Positions 21,533-33,390 of a stretch of DNA of 64,000 bases are shown here, in pieces. The position numbers were made by a program, and so were the translations under genes. Within the stretch, counting starts at the first letter, position 1. Each line of letters starts with the position of its first letter. A model generated the notes under the pieces. The model made no database searches and had not been told where the DNA came from. It saw only the letters and a program-made list of their open reading frames with translations. The DNA comes from Phoenix dactylifera (taxonomy: Eukaryota > Streptophyta > Magnoliopsida > Arecales > Arecaceae): assembly GCF_009389715.1 (NCBI RefSeq), contig NC_052402.1, forward strand, positions 17,690,147 to 17,754,146, read 5' to 3'.

Positions 21533-24310
21533 TGTGATAACCGCCCCACTCCCAAGAGAAACGGAGGGGGGGGGGGCATTACACCATCGTGCAGACGTTC
21601 GTAACGCCTGATGGTGGGCGGTTACAACCGCCCGCCTTTCCCAGCAATCAGAGGCTACAAGAAGCCTCGATCGGTGGGGAATTTCATCATCCTCTTCCCT
21701 CTTCTCCACTGTCTCTCTCTCATGAACCTTCACGGTTGGCAGGATCCGGTGTTAGACCCACGCCGCCGGAGCAGAGGGCTGCATCGCCGGAGTAGGAGAC
21801 GAACTATCCCCTTCAAAGCAGGTAAAGCCCTTCTTCATTTTTTTTTAAAGATCCAGCTTAGAGATTAAAAAAAAAAAAAAAGAAGACGGGCGTCGGTCGG
21901 GGTGGCCGAGCAGCATCGGTCACAGGCCACGGCGGCCGCAGGCCGTCGGCCGCGAGCACCAGTTGCGGCTGCAGGCGCGGCCGGTGTCGCTGACCGGCCG
22001 GGGAGCGCCACTGGCTGTGGCTCAGGCCCTCCCCGAGTCCGATCTCCACTCCACGGGAGAAGAAAGAAGGGGAGGAAGAAAAAGAATAAGAGAAGAAGAG
22101 GAAGAATATAAAAAAAAAAAACATACCGGTGGTTGATCCACAGCCGCAACCGCGGGCGCCGGCCTCGGCCGTGGGCCGCGGGTCGTCGGCCGTGGGACGC
22201 AGGTCGCCGGCAGCGGGATGCAGACGTGGCCGCAGGCCGCCGATGCGCCCCCGAGCGCGACCACGGGCACGGCCGCGGGTGTGGCCGTGGGCGCCGTAGG
22301 CCGACCGCCGGGCGCCATCGGCCGCAGCCCGTTCCTCCCAAGCCTCCCGAGCTCGCCCTCCTCCCTCCACGGGAGAAGAAATGGGAAGAAAGGGGGAAGG
22401 AGAAATCGGGAGAAGAGAAGAGGAGGAGAAGAAAAAGAAAGAAAAAAAAAAAGGGAGAAGAAGGTTCGGGAAGGAAGAAGGAAGAAAAGAAAAGAAAAGA
22501 AGAAAAGAAGAAAAAGAAAAGAAAAAGAAAAGAAAAGGAAAGGAAAAAAAAAGAAGAGAGATCCTTAACGGGTCCGACCTAACGGGTCTGATCCGAATAC
22601 GGGTCCGAACCTGTTAGGCCCAAATAAAATCAAAGAAAAATGGGTTTAGCCAAATTTGACTAAAACCGAGCCAGTCAGATTAGGCTAAGTCCGGACGAAC
22701 CCAAACTACAAATTGGGTTAAATCCGAACCAAATTAAGCCCAATTGAGTTGGGTCTGAACCTAATTAAGCTGAGTTAGTCTCAGCAGGCCCAAATTGAAT
22801 ATGAATCAAGCCCAATTCAAAACCAGTTTAACTAAATTGAGACCGAATTGACTTTGGGCTGACTCTGACTCAAGCCTAGATGAGCCACATTGACCCTGGA
22901 CCAAAATTAAGCCTAATTGGACTTGAAATTGAGCCCAATAAAATAATTAGAAGACCAAATTGACCCGATAGGGCTAGACCCAATCAGGAACCGAGCCCAA
23001 TTCTTTAATTAAAGATCCAATTGACTTACGTGAACCCAATCTGGTTCTTAATCGAGGTCAAGGGCTCTAAATTAAATAAATTGGACTTGAGATCCAAGCA
23101 AGTAAATTCATGTTATGATAAATTAGAAAATTATGAAATAAATAGAGAATAATGTGACCCCTATGTGATTTATTTAGGTGATCAAGGATTTGTCACCCGG
23201 ACGTAAGAAATTGGAAAGTATATTGCTATAAGTAACCTTGGCACTGATCTTAAAGTTTTTAAATTACTGTTTATTCATCATTATGAAAATGTATTGCTTA
23301 TGATATATTTTTCTCAAAATTAGGATCAAGTATATGATTGCATGTGATACATGAATTTGATTAAAGAGCATCCTTCATGAATATTTGATGATGTATGAGT
23401 TATGAAATTATGATTATGTTAGACTGCATGAAAAATGATATTTGAGGCATGTTTATGCATTTTAAATTATATAATGCCATTTATCATTTTCCAACCTATT
23501 TATGATGATTATGATTTATGAAAGAAAAAGAATATGATTTATGAACTCTCAGATAGCTATGACCACCTCTAGAAATAGAGGCCAGTCGACACCCTGGAGC
23601 TAGCATCCAAAGAATAACAGGCCCTCTGCCAACGGGTTAAAGTTGGTAACGAATAACAGAATTAGTCGACTAAGATTAACAGGCCCTGTCACGGGATTAT
23701 AGTGACCATAGCAGCACATCCGTCTGAGAGTATATTTTATAAAGTATGGATAAATGGCAATATTTTTATATGACTTGCATTATCATGATTATGAACTTTT
23801 ATGGATAGAACATGCATTGCTTTATGACCTGATTTGTGTATATCATCTATAAAATGTTTTATTTTACATCAACTGTTGGCTTTTTAATCACTGCATTGGC
23901 ATAATTGTACTTGATCCAATAAGATAGTACCTGGTTACTTACTGAACTGTGTAGCTCATACTTTTTTATCTACTTTTTTTCCTACAGATGATTAAGACCA
24001 CTAGGAGCAGGGAGCTTGATGTTATTCAGGGTTGGGGTAATTGAAAATGTTATGTAATAATCAGATTTTAGAAGCTCTGTACTGTTCCAACTTCTTCACT
24101 AATGTTATGACATTAGTAAATGAAACTATTTATTTTTATTATGAAATTTTATGTGGCTTCGTGTTATTGTGTGCATAAGATAGTGCTCTTTCCCTTTTCT
24201 GATTAGGAACTCTCACCGACTCTCTCTTTTGCTCACGAGAGAGCTTTCCCTAACCCATGAAAAAGCGCGGGTCCTACGGCCGTGTCATGATCCGGATTTG
24301 GGGCGTGACA
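21533..24310 (+). repeat. 3' LTR of gypsy element
   Basis: The LTR starts TGTGATAACCGCC and ends GGGGCGTGACA, with TSD TTACA following. It is 2,778 bp, longer than the 5' copy. It retains the original first ~0.72 kb (21533-22256), replaced by the TRIM in the 5' LTR. It also has about 90 bp at 24184-24276 where the 5' LTR has only about 8 bp. The GC-rich and G/A-rich frames inside (for example 22133-22617) are not genes. Confidence 0.85.
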
Positions 24311-24364
24311 TTACACAAATGGTGACCAGCAACGCGGCCCTCTTCGCCAGGTATAAGAAGAGGG

Positions 24365-25099
24365 TTTTGCTGGAAATTGGACCCAGGGGTGACCACTGGC
24401 TGAGGAGGGGGAGCTCCAGTGCGGGTGGTATGTCAGCGGGCTGCATCCTCCGGAGGACCCGCAAAAAGCCGGTGGCTGGGGTTCCCGGCGCCAACCCTCC
24501 AATGCTTAAGTCAGAGGGAGCTTTTGTGGACAAAGAGAGAGAGAGATTGCCTGCCAGGTCTAAAAGTCCTTCTTTAAAGAGGAAGAAGTTCCCCTTTTAT
24601 AGGAGGAATACATGGTTACATGTGATGTGACTGGGCGAATTAATGAGTTACGGTCATGATTGGACGTGATCGTATGAATTAATGAGCTGCCGTGGGTGAC
24701 TGGACGGAGTTGAGTGAGTCAACGAGTTGCCGTGGGTGGCCTGAGATTTTGAGTAAGCTGGAGGTCCGTGGAGATCGTGCGCATTTAATTGTTGACAGTC
24801 GCTCAGGCGGAGATCGCGGGATTAGATCCTGGGAGAGTGGGAGAGGAGCTTGATTCCCGGTGGAGTGGAAAGGTCTGCTTCATTCTTTGACTGGACCTTC
24901 TTTGGACCTAAGGTCGATCAAGGCCGCATGGCTGTGAGCTCCGAGGTCGGGCGCGCTGGGGTCGGATGCCTTGAGGTCGGGCGCCCTGAGGTCGGGTGCC
25001 TCTGAGGTTGGGCGCCTTGAAGGTTGCTGCCGTGGCACCCGTCATCACGTGCCAGCGATGCATCCACGTGCTTCGGGGCAATCCATTTTTCCTCCAACA
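24365..25099 (+). repeat. 3' LTR of outer element
   Basis: This 735-bp repeat of 591-1305 ends CAACA and is followed by TSD TTTAT. Its first base pair has decayed (TT instead of TG). The 49 bp before it (24316-24364) are the remainder of the outer element's internal region and polypurine tract. Confidence 0.85.
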
Positions 25100-25257
25100 T
25101 TTATTATCCTCATTTATTGGTTAAATCTGCCTCAACGACAGTCTGATGTGATCTTTAGGTTCCAGAAGTTATTTTGTTTTAAGAAGCTATCTTTCTCGAT
25201 TGTTCTCTTGCATAGTGATACTATTATATAATATATATCAGAAGTTTTTGTTAATAG

Positions 25258-26100
25258 GCAAAAACAACAGGAAATTCAGCCTGATGGAAGTGAATCTGGT
25301 GCAGAAGAGAATGAAATATTTTTGGGGTTATATGATATGCCTGGTAATGAAATTTTGTTATCTGGAACTTTCTTTTCTAAGCATGGTCTATCAAACTTGC
25401 TTAGCAACTGATTGATTTACACAAGCAGTTGAAGCAAAGAATTGTTTGGATGGTGGGTTCAATAAAGATGACACTTCAAAGTATGTTCTGAAGCCTCCTG
25501 CCAATTTACTTGTACTAGAAGGAGATTGTTTAGATACCAGTTGTGATGCTAGCGAATTAGAATCATATCTGGTAATATTATGTTAACCATGCGAATTTTG
25601 CCATAACTTGAACAATTTTATCTTATTTTCTGATGCTGTTGTTTAATCATGTTTTCCCATAGTTAGCAACCTGTGATTTTTATGGAGATTTTCTTCTGCT
25701 GGGACCCCTGTGATGCGGGAGCTGTCTATGATTCTTTAAAAACAAATGCTGCTGGTAAAGAAAACATTGCACCCCATGGAGGCAGCTCAGTCAAGTCTAA
25801 ATCTTGCCACAGTATTGGGAAGAACCAAGGCATCAATCTAAATCAAGTATTGGGAAGAACCAAGGCATCAATCTAAATCAAAATACACAGAGCAACTATG
25901 TATTTGAAGTTGACAATAATAATCATTGGTCTGGACTGCATGTTGACACTGATCATCCTGATGGCGATATGTGCTGTGTAGAGAAACCAAATTTAGGATG
26001 TTCAAATGTTATGAATGATTCTGATGATAATAATAATGATCCATGGAACCCTCTAAATCCTCATGAGCCTAGGAACTTGAAAATATAACCATTATGAAAG
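25258..26100 (+). pseudogene. CAPH2: Condensin-II subunit H2 (CAP-H2), N-terminal exons, damaged
   Basis: Three exons can be placed: 25258-25343, 25429-25571 and 25663-26100, with AG/GT borders and consistent phase. They encode blocks typical of plant CAP-H2: EENEIFLGLYDMP, VEAKNCLD, LKPPANLLVLEGDCLDTS, ATCDFYGDF, then GKENIAPHGGSS and DPWNPLNPHEP. CAP-H2 is the kleisin subunit of condensin II, which compacts mitotic chromosomes in the nucleus. This copy is broken. A GGG run at 25701-25703, where the coding pattern wants GG, shifts the frame into TGA at 25711. A 35-bp unit is tandemly duplicated at 25811-25880. After NLK the frame meets TAA (26086) and TGA (26095) just before the donor at 26101. 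Sequencing error could explain the first lesion but not all of them. Confidence 0.8.
25811..25880 (+). repeat. 35-bp tandem duplication inside CAP-H2 exon
   Basis: Two perfect copies of a 35-bp unit beginning AGTATTGGGAAG lie head to tail. Since 35 is not a multiple of three, it changes frame. Together with the one-base insertion at 25701 the net change is +36, so the downstream exon end returns to its original frame. Confidence 0.95.
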
Positions 26101-26129
26101 GTATGTTAGTTTATTTTTTTCCCCACCAA

Positions 26130-28170
26130 GATATCTTGGTGCTGTGTATGACGTCGTTGTAACTGATTCCATTATTTCTACGAAAATCAAAATGCTTAAC
26201 TTAACTGTGTGCATATGACTCATATCTGTGTGCAGTAAACGATAAACTATGTGCAAAGAGCAGAAAACTGTGTTTGAGGGTTAATTTAGTGTGTGCCAGG
26301 AGATCTGAAACTATGTTTGCGGGTTAATTTACTGTGTGCCAAGGTTAATTAAGTGTGTTTCAAGCTTAATCGAGTATGCGCCATACTCTAGGCTTACAAT
26401 AACAGCCTATATTAAGTATGTACGACGTCGTTGTAACTGATTCCATTATTTCTACAAAAATCAAATTGCTTAACTTAACTGTGTACACATGACTCATATC
26501 TGTATGCAGTAAACGATAAACTGTGTGCAAAGAGCAGAAAACTGTATTTGGGGGTTAATTTAGTGTGTGCCAGGAGATCTGAAACTGTGTGCCATGGTGT
26601 GCCATGGCATGAGCAATTGTGCCATAAGGTTATTCGACACTCACCATGCAAGGTTAAGTATTCGCGGAAATGTGCATGACAAGAGCAGCCTATATTCTAT
26701 GACGTCGTATTAACTGATTCCAATATTTCTTAAAAATTTAGAATGCTTAACTTAACTGTGTGCACATGACTCATATCTGTGTGCAGTAAATGATAAACTG
26801 TGTGCACAAAGCAGAAAACTGTGTTTGGGGGTTAATTTAGTATGTGCCAAGGTTAATTAAGTGTGTTTCAAGCTCAATAGAGTATGCGTCATGCTCTAGC
26901 CTTACAAGAACAACCTATATTAAGTGTGTACGACGTCATTGTAACTGATTCCATTATTTCTACAAAAATCAGAATGCTTAACTTAACTGTATGCACATGA
27001 CTCATATCTGTGTGCAGTAAACGATAAACTGTGTGCACAAAGCAGAAAACTGTGTTTGGAGGTTAATTTAGTGTGTGCCAAGGTTAATTAAGTGTGTTTC
27101 AAGCTTAATTGAGTATGCGCCATGCTCTAGGCTTACAAGAACAGCCTATATTAAGTGGGTACGATATCGTTGTAACTGATTTCATTATTTCTACAAAAAT
27201 CAGAATGCTTAACTTAACTGTGTGCACATGACTAATATCTGTGTGCAACAAATGATAAACTGTGTGCACAGAGCAGAAAACTGTATTTGGAGGTTAATTT
27301 AGTGTGTGCCAAGGTCGATTAAGCTTGAAACATTAATCGAGTATGCGCCATGCTCTAGGCTTACAAGAACAGCCTATATTAAGTATCTATGACATTGTAT
27401 TAACTGATTCCAATACTTCTTAAAAAATCAGAATGCTTAACTTAACTGTGTGCACATGACTCATATCTGTGTGCAGTAAACGATAAACTGTGTGAACAAA
27501 GCAGAAAACTATGTTTGGGGATTAATTTAGTGTGTGCCAAAATTAATTATGTGTGTTTTAAGCTTAATCGAGTATGCGCCATGCTCTAGGCTTACAAAAA
27601 CAACCTATATTAAGTGGGTACGATGTCGTTGTAACTGATTTCATTATTTCTACAAAAATCAGAATGCTTAACTTAACTGTGTGCACATGACTAATATCTG
27701 TGTGCAACAAACGATAAACTGTGTGCACAGAGCAGAAAACTATGTTTGGGGGTTAATTTAGTGTGTGCCAAGATCGATTAAGCTTGAAACATTAATCGAG
27801 TATGCGCCATGCTCTAGGCTTACAAGAACAACCTATATTAAGTGTCTATGACGTCGTTGTAATTCATTTCAATATTTTGTAATCAGAATGCTTAATTTAA
27901 CTGTGTGCATATGACTCATATCTGCGTGCAACAAGCGATAAACTGTGTGCAAAGAGAAGAAAACTGTGTTTGGGGTTTAATTTAGTGTGTGCCAAGGTTA
28001 ATTAAGTATGTTTCCAGGTTAATCGAGTATGCGCCATGGTGTGCCAGGGGATCTGAAACTGTGTGCCATGGTGTGCCAGGACGTCGTTGTAACTGATTCC
28101 AATATTTCCACTATAATTAAGTGTGTTTCAAGCTTAATGCTCTATGCGCCATGGTGTGCCACTGTGTGCC
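26130..28170. repeat. Tandem repeat of ~230-275 bp in CAP-H2 intron
   Basis: About eight to nine diverged copies lie head to tail. Each contains GAATGCTTAACTTAACTG, a CATGACTCATATCTGTG block, GATAAACTGTGTGCA, CAGAAAACTGTGTTTGG, TTAATTTAGTGTGTGCCA and a GACGTCGTTGTAACTG block. The TGCTTAACTTAA marker falls near 26193, 26468, 26744, 26975, 27206, 27434, 27665 and 27889. This gives periods of about 275, 275, 231, 231, 228, 231 and 224; the first units carry an extra segment. No coding capacity is seen. It fits an intronic satellite or minisatellite block. Confidence 0.9.
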
Positions 28171-28454
28171 ACCATTGTCTAACTAAAACTCCTGGCTACC
28201 TCATCAAACATCACAATGCTTGCCACCTTTGATAAATCTGAGGACTTGCTATTGCCAAACTGGACTGTCATTTATAATGGCGTTTGCAATGGAGACAATC
28301 TTTGAAATTTTGATGCCAACAGGAAATTAGAGCATCTACAAAAAGCTGACTCTGGACCCAAATAAACACACAAGGGCAGACAATGAAAATTAAGCTTGTC
28401 TTTCATAACACAATTTCTTTAGTAAACTCAAAAATTTACATATTACAACTCAAA

Positions 28455-28559
28455 TTATAAAGGAAGCTTATCTATGGCTTCAATTGCAGCAACGCTGTTG
28501 TGATCCAATCTCAAGAATTTTTCGTAGGTAATTTTTGTTGCCTTTTTGGCATCAGTTCT
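28455..28559 (-). CDS. Possible terminal exon of an unidentified minus-strand gene
   Basis: On the minus strand a TTTTAG acceptor (at 28560-28561 on the plus strand) is followed by 35 codons ending in TAA, with a natural-looking composition (TDAKKATKITYEKFLRLDHN and a short acidic/Leu tail). Phase 0 at its start matches the donor of the GC-rich ORF at 28982. I do not recognise the family. It may be a gene fragment carried in by a transposon or part of a gene lying in the CAP-H2 intron. Confidence 0.25.
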   Translation of the reverse strand, partial: RTDAKKATKITYEKFLRLDHNSVAAIEAIDKLPL

Positions 28560-28981
28560 CTAAAATCCAAGGATCATACTTGCACAGTCCCTGTGTGCCA
28601 TGGCACGCCATGTATATAGATCAAAAATTGTAGTTAGCCCTAAAAAGTTTTCTCTGAACAATTCCAGTCAACAGAAGGTCTCTCCACATAAATCAGCCAC
28701 CCAAAAAGGCATAGCATAAGCTAACATCAACAAATTAAGTTGAAAAAGGAACTTCATAGTATTCCACATTGATAAATTCTGAAATAATCCAAAAATTCAA
28801 TTAGTTGACAACATCAACAATCAACTTCCTTTACTTCAGAAGGTCTTCCTTTACTACAACGTCACCACATCCTTCCCCATCTGCGACGGCAATGGAAAAA
28901 TTTACCAAATATAAGTAATGTGAACTTGCGGCATAAATACATTTCAGAAAGGCAAAAAAAAAGAAACATAAAAAACCTTAC

Positions 28982-29524
28982 CTGTTCATCTTCCCCGATC
29001 GGCTGCCCCTCACCGCATCTCGCCGAGCTGCGCCACCATGCCCACCGCCGTGCAACACCTCTTTTGGGCCCCTCCTTCCCACGGTCGACCGCAGACGATC
29101 GACATCGACCGCCACCGAACGCCGACGACGCCCTCCCACCGATCTGCGCCACCTGCGCATGCCTTGCCGCGCCGTCCCCGAAGCCGGGCTCCGCCTCCTC
29201 TTTCGAGCCGCCGACGCGCTTCCGCCTCCACCGCAGCGCCGCTTCCGACGTCGCCACTCCCATCCTCCGCCGCGGTTCGCCGCCCCATCTTCCGCCGCCA
29301 AGCCGTTCGCCTTCCGCCATCGCCCGAGACCTCCGCCGCCTTCGCCCGCCCTCTGTTTCATCTCGCCACCGCCGCCAGAGCTCCACCGTCCGCGCTCCTC
29401 CGTCGTTCACCACCGACTCCCTCTCACGAGCCCAAATCAACAGCCCGGCCGCCACTGCAGAGCCCCTTTCAACGGGAGGCCACACCACCCCTCCCTCATC
29501 CCGTTCAAGTCCATCAGACCGCAC
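28982..29524 (-). CDS. Possible GC-rich first exon of the same minus-strand gene
   Basis: A GC-rich, Arg/Gly/Ala-rich minus-strand frame ends at a good donor: CAG followed by GTAAGG at 28981-28976, in phase 0 with the exon at 28455-28559. GC content drops sharply beyond the donor, as at monocot first-exon borders. The composition is low-complexity and the opposite strand is also open, so this may be non-coding GC-rich DNA. The start codon is uncertain and I see no domain. Confidence 0.2.
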
Positions 29525-30223
29525 TCGAGCCCAACTGGGCCGATCACATTCTCCAGACCTTTTGTCAACTGCGGGCCAAAGCCCAAGCCCAATTAGCCGC
29601 AGGTCCTGTTACAAGCCCGACCCAGCATCTTCTTCAGCCCATTCCAGAAGTCCGGAAGGCCTTTGTGTTGCAGCTCCAGGTCCACAGCTCCAGCTAACTT
29701 CGTCCGGTGCCAATTTCGTGTTCGAGACTCTACAACGGATGTTTCCGGTGGACTGCATCCACCACAGGTGACAGGTTCTTCCTTCTTTTGAGCTTGTTTA
29801 TCTAATTATGTTCTAGTTCTTTTGCATGACATTCCTATTTTGCCAAAACTTATTTTTCTGTCAAACTGCAAAACCTAGAACATTTACTACCACACCCATC
29901 CTACCCACCATTTAAATCTGAATATTAAATTAGCACACCTTAGCGATAGGATAATTCTCAACATCCGTCGATCAGATTACTTTAGGATTAGAACGACTGT
30001 AATACGTGTTTGCAACCTAACTTCTTATAGTGACTAATTTTCTACTTCAATTCTGAAATAACCAAAGTACAAATTAGTAACATTTAATTTTAAGTTATTT
30101 TTGTGAAAATTTGCTGATTTTCGAATTCATAGTAGGTTGCATTAGTAGGTTGTCCTGCATTGCATTTGGTAAGGGTTCATTAGTAACACTGCATGTCACA
30201 TCACCAACTAGAATAGTCCCTGC
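29525..30223. other. Unassigned stretch before gypsy fragment
   Basis: The left part is GC-rich and the right part AT-rich. I see no exon, LTR end, PBS or CAP-H2 motif. It may contain the leader or a lost 5' LTR of the gypsy element at 30224. Confidence 0.4.
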
Positions 30224-33200
30224 ATGCCAACCCGTAGTGGTAGAGAGTACCTACTCACTGACTCTCAGACCCCTTTACCCACCATGGATCCTAGAGTTCT
30301 ACAAGATATTTTGGAACAATTAGGCCAAGATGAATTCAAACGAGAAATCCGTGCTCTAGTGCAACACCCTAGGACTCCTGAACCGTCAACCCCAATTGCA
30401 GCTTATCCCGAGCTTGGTTTGACTACACCACCTGTAGCTTTTCCCCATCCCCATAGGAACCAACTTCCTCTTGATCACCAGCGCGACCTTGACGAGCGCC
30501 TATTTCGTACCGTACGAGTAGATGCCCCCACATTTGCTGGTCAATTAGAACCGAGTGTGTACCGTGATTGGAGAGCAGCCATGGATAACTATTTTGAGTG
30601 GTATGAAATGACTGATGATAGAAAAGTATGGTTCACTAAAATGAAGCTTATTGGGCAAGCTCACTGGTATTGGCATAACATTGAACATATGCGTGAGACC
30701 CAAAGGCTTCCTCGTATCACCACTTGGGAGGATATGAAAGAAAAACTGAATGAGAAGTATCTACCATTCTCTTACCGACGCCTTATGGATAGGTGGCAGA
30801 AACTAACTCAAGGAACTTCAACCGTTGCCGATTACATTGCACAATTTGAGGAGTTTCACATGAGGTGCGGTGTAATCGAAGAGGAGACTGTTACTCTCTC
30901 TAGGTTTCGGGCAGGACTCCGCGAGGAGATCTAGAAAGAACTAATCCTCCGAAAGATTACTACTCTTGGTCAAGCATACCAATTGGCTCAAGATGTAGAT
31001 AGTTTCTTACAAGCCCCTGTAGTGAGGTGTACCGACCCTCGACCCATGGCTCCAGGAGCCCGACCTAATCAAAACTACCTCCCACAACCCAGGCAGCTTC
31101 CCAACCCTTCTAACCAGTCCGGCCCTAGCCAAGCACCGATTCAAACATCCCCGATACTTGTCCAAAACCCTTCAAATGATAAAGAAAAGGGCATACTAGG
31201 TCCCAATCCTCGTTCTAGAAGCCAAACCCAATGTTTCAGGTGCCAAAAATTTGGCCATATAGCGTCCCAATGTAATGCCAAGACCTATCTCATGACTGAA
31301 CTAGAAGTTGGGACTCAAGCGACTGAATGTGTCGAAGAAGTCTATGAGCCAAACATTGAGGATTTTGTAGAAGACTTTGGAGACAACAAGACCGAGTTAG
31401 AGTTTCTCCAGGCTGAACCCCAAAAGGAGCCCACTAATCCAAATAACCAAAACCTAGGCTTCATGTGGTTAGGTGTACTTTAGCCCAAATCAAGACCGAA
31501 CAAAATTGGCATAGAACCTCCCTATTTTACACGCTCATTAAGATCAATGGTAAAACATGCAAATTCCTATTTGATAGTGGAAGTTGTATTAATGCCATTG
31601 CTTCCGGAGTTGTCTCCCACCTCGGCCTGAAATCTACCCCTCATCCCAACCCATATAAAGTAGCTTGGGTAGATAAGACATCTCTTTCGGTGTTGGAAAG
31701 ATGCCTCGTCCCGATTCAATTCCTATCCTATAAAGACAAAATCTGGTGCGACTGCATTCCGATGGACGTAGGTCAAGTCATCCTAGGGCGGCCTTGGCTA
31801 TACGATATGGACGTCACACTTCATGGGAGTTCGAATTCGTGTAGCTTTATGTTCCAGGGTCGGAAAATTATACTGAACTTATTGCCTCCTAGAGAGTCCG
31901 CCCCTGAAAAGAAGAGTGCCACTCTACGAAAAGATGAATCACTTCACACCATTATTTCGAAAGAGGTAATGAAAGATATCGAAAGCCAATCACCTGTGTT
32001 TGCCCTTGTGGCTAGGGTTATCAAGATGGAGTCGAGCCCTGAGAAACCACCGGCAGTAGTTCTCCTACTGGAGGAGTTTCACTCTATTTTTCCTAAGGAT
32101 TTTTCAGGTACACTTCCTCTGATGCGTGATATCCAGCACGCAATTGATCTCGTTTCCGGAGCATCCTTACCCAATCTTCTTCATTATGGGCTCAACCCAA
32201 ACGAGCACATTGAACTGAAATGTCAAGTTGACGAACTTCTCACCCAAGGGTATGTTCGTGAAAGTCTGAGCTCCTGTACTGTACCCACACTCCTCACCCC
32301 TAATAAAATTACCGTTAAGTATCATTTTTCCATTCCTAGGTTGAACGACCTCTTAGATTTTATGTCTAGTGCCACGATTCCATGGCAAGATGTCAGTATG
32401 ACTAGAGTTGCCAAACTTTATTTCAATGAAGTCGATAGACCTCCTGACCTTCCAAAATCTATTATATCTGATAGAGATGTTAGATTCGTGAGCTCCTTTA
32501 GGAAAATTCTTGGGCACATGATTGGCACTAAATTAAAATTTTCGTCGGCCTATGCTAGGACTTGGGATTTAGTGTTACCGACCGCCGAGTTTGCATATAA
32601 TAGTTCGGTCAATAGGTCCTTAGGCATGAGTCCCTTCGAAGTGGTGAATAGATATAAACCTAGGCAGCCCATAGACTTGATTCCCATGTCTCATCAACAT
32701 AGAGTCTCTGAGTCTACACAATCATTTGCATCACACCTGCATTCATTGCATTAGGAAATCAGCAAACGTAATCACTCTAATAACTTAAAATATAAATTCC
32801 TTGCTGATTTGCACAGACGTTATAAAGAGTTGAATGTAGGAGATTCTGTCATGGTGAGAATTAGACCTGAACAACTTTCTTTGAGAACGTTCAAAAAGTT
32901 GCAATCCCGTAGTGCGGGACCGCTCAAAGTCCTAAAGAAAATCAGTTCGAATGCTTATGTTGTAGATCTTTCTGAAGCCTATGAGATTAGTGCGACATTT
33001 AATATTGAAGATTTAGTCCCATACAAATGGTCCACATTCATTCCTTCTGACCCTTTTATTGATACATCCGCCTCTGTTGATCACCTTGACCCATCATCTG
33101 CTATTGAGCCTCCACCTCCAAAGTTTCATGCACGCAGAGAACACATAGAGTATATATTAGATGAGCAGGTTATATCTACCAGGAGAGGAAGCTACCAACG

Positions 33201-33390
33201 TTATCTTGTTCGGTGGAAAGGTCGATCCGAATCGGATGTGACGTGGATTTCGCGAGCCGAGTTGCAGCGCCTTGACCTTGACCTTCCGGAGCAGTACGAC
33301 AACCGGCCAGACATGCACTCGACGGGGTCGAGCTTCTCCCATCCGGAAGGAGTTGATGGGGACATCAGAGCTGACCACCCTGCCGTTTAG
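30224..33390 (+). pseudogene. Deleted Ty3/gypsy chromovirus: gag, protease, integrase end, chromodomain
   Basis: gag starts at ATG 30224 and contains a typical retrotransposon gag domain (about 30500-30930). A TAG at 30932-30934 interrupts it; the same frame continues to 31483 with the knuckle CFRCQKFGHIASQC (near 31234). A frame change leads to pol at 31465: protease FDSGSCINAI (near 31570), then only the very start of RT (to about 32360). The sequence jumps straight into integrase at SDRDVRF (near 32470). A second deletion removes the usual region between the last D and E. After a TAG at 32752 the frame continues to a chromodomain-type end (YLVRWKGRSESDVTWI, near 33200). RT palm and RNase H are absent, so it was non-autonomous. 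I could not identify its LTRs or TSD. Confidence 0.85.

Larger units (their letters stand above)
2717..24310 (+). mobile_element. Ty3/gypsy chromovirus (Tekay/Del-type), interrupted by copia element
   Basis: The TSDs are TTACA at 2712-2716 and 24311-24315. The 5' LTR (2717-5188) is followed by a PBS and a single gag-pol reading frame, which continues to the copia insertion at 9700. It resumes at 21431, followed by a PPT and the 3' LTR (21533-24310). Without the copia element it is about 9.9 kb. The gag-protease-RT-RNase H-integrase order with integrase last is the Ty3/gypsy order. The long LTRs and the C-terminal tail fit the Tekay/Del lineage. The element is dead: gag has two stops and the integrase is split. 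Over the alignable ~1.9 kb the LTRs differ at about 20 sites (about 1%), younger than the outer element and somewhat older than the copia element. Confidence 0.9.
591..25099 (+). mobile_element. Outer non-autonomous LTR retrotransposon, split by nested insertions
   Basis: Two direct repeats (591-1305 and 24365-25099) form the LTRs. The element starts TGTTG and ends CAACA. It is flanked by identical 5-bp target-site duplications, TTTAT at 586-590 and 25100-25104. Removing the inner gypsy element leaves about 2.9 kb: LTR, roughly 1.45 kb of internal DNA with one gag-like ORF, and LTR. No protease, RT or integrase belongs to it, so it must have moved with help in trans. A purine tract (AAGAAGAGGG) sits just before the 3' LTR. 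I could not find a tRNA-Met-type primer site after the 5' LTR. The LTRs differ by roughly 10% in their first 130 bp, so this is the oldest of the three nested insertions. Confidence 0.85.

Noticed and set aside
24229-24630. 133-codon ORF spanning 24229-24630
   Set aside because: It runs across the gypsy LTR end, the outer element's internal remnant and the outer 3' LTR, so it is an accidental fusion, although its middle part overlaps the outer element's likely second gag exon.
32809-33390. Separate host chromodomain gene
   Set aside because: Same frame as the gypsy pol fragment upstream and the usual position for a chromovirus C-terminus; part of the retroelement.
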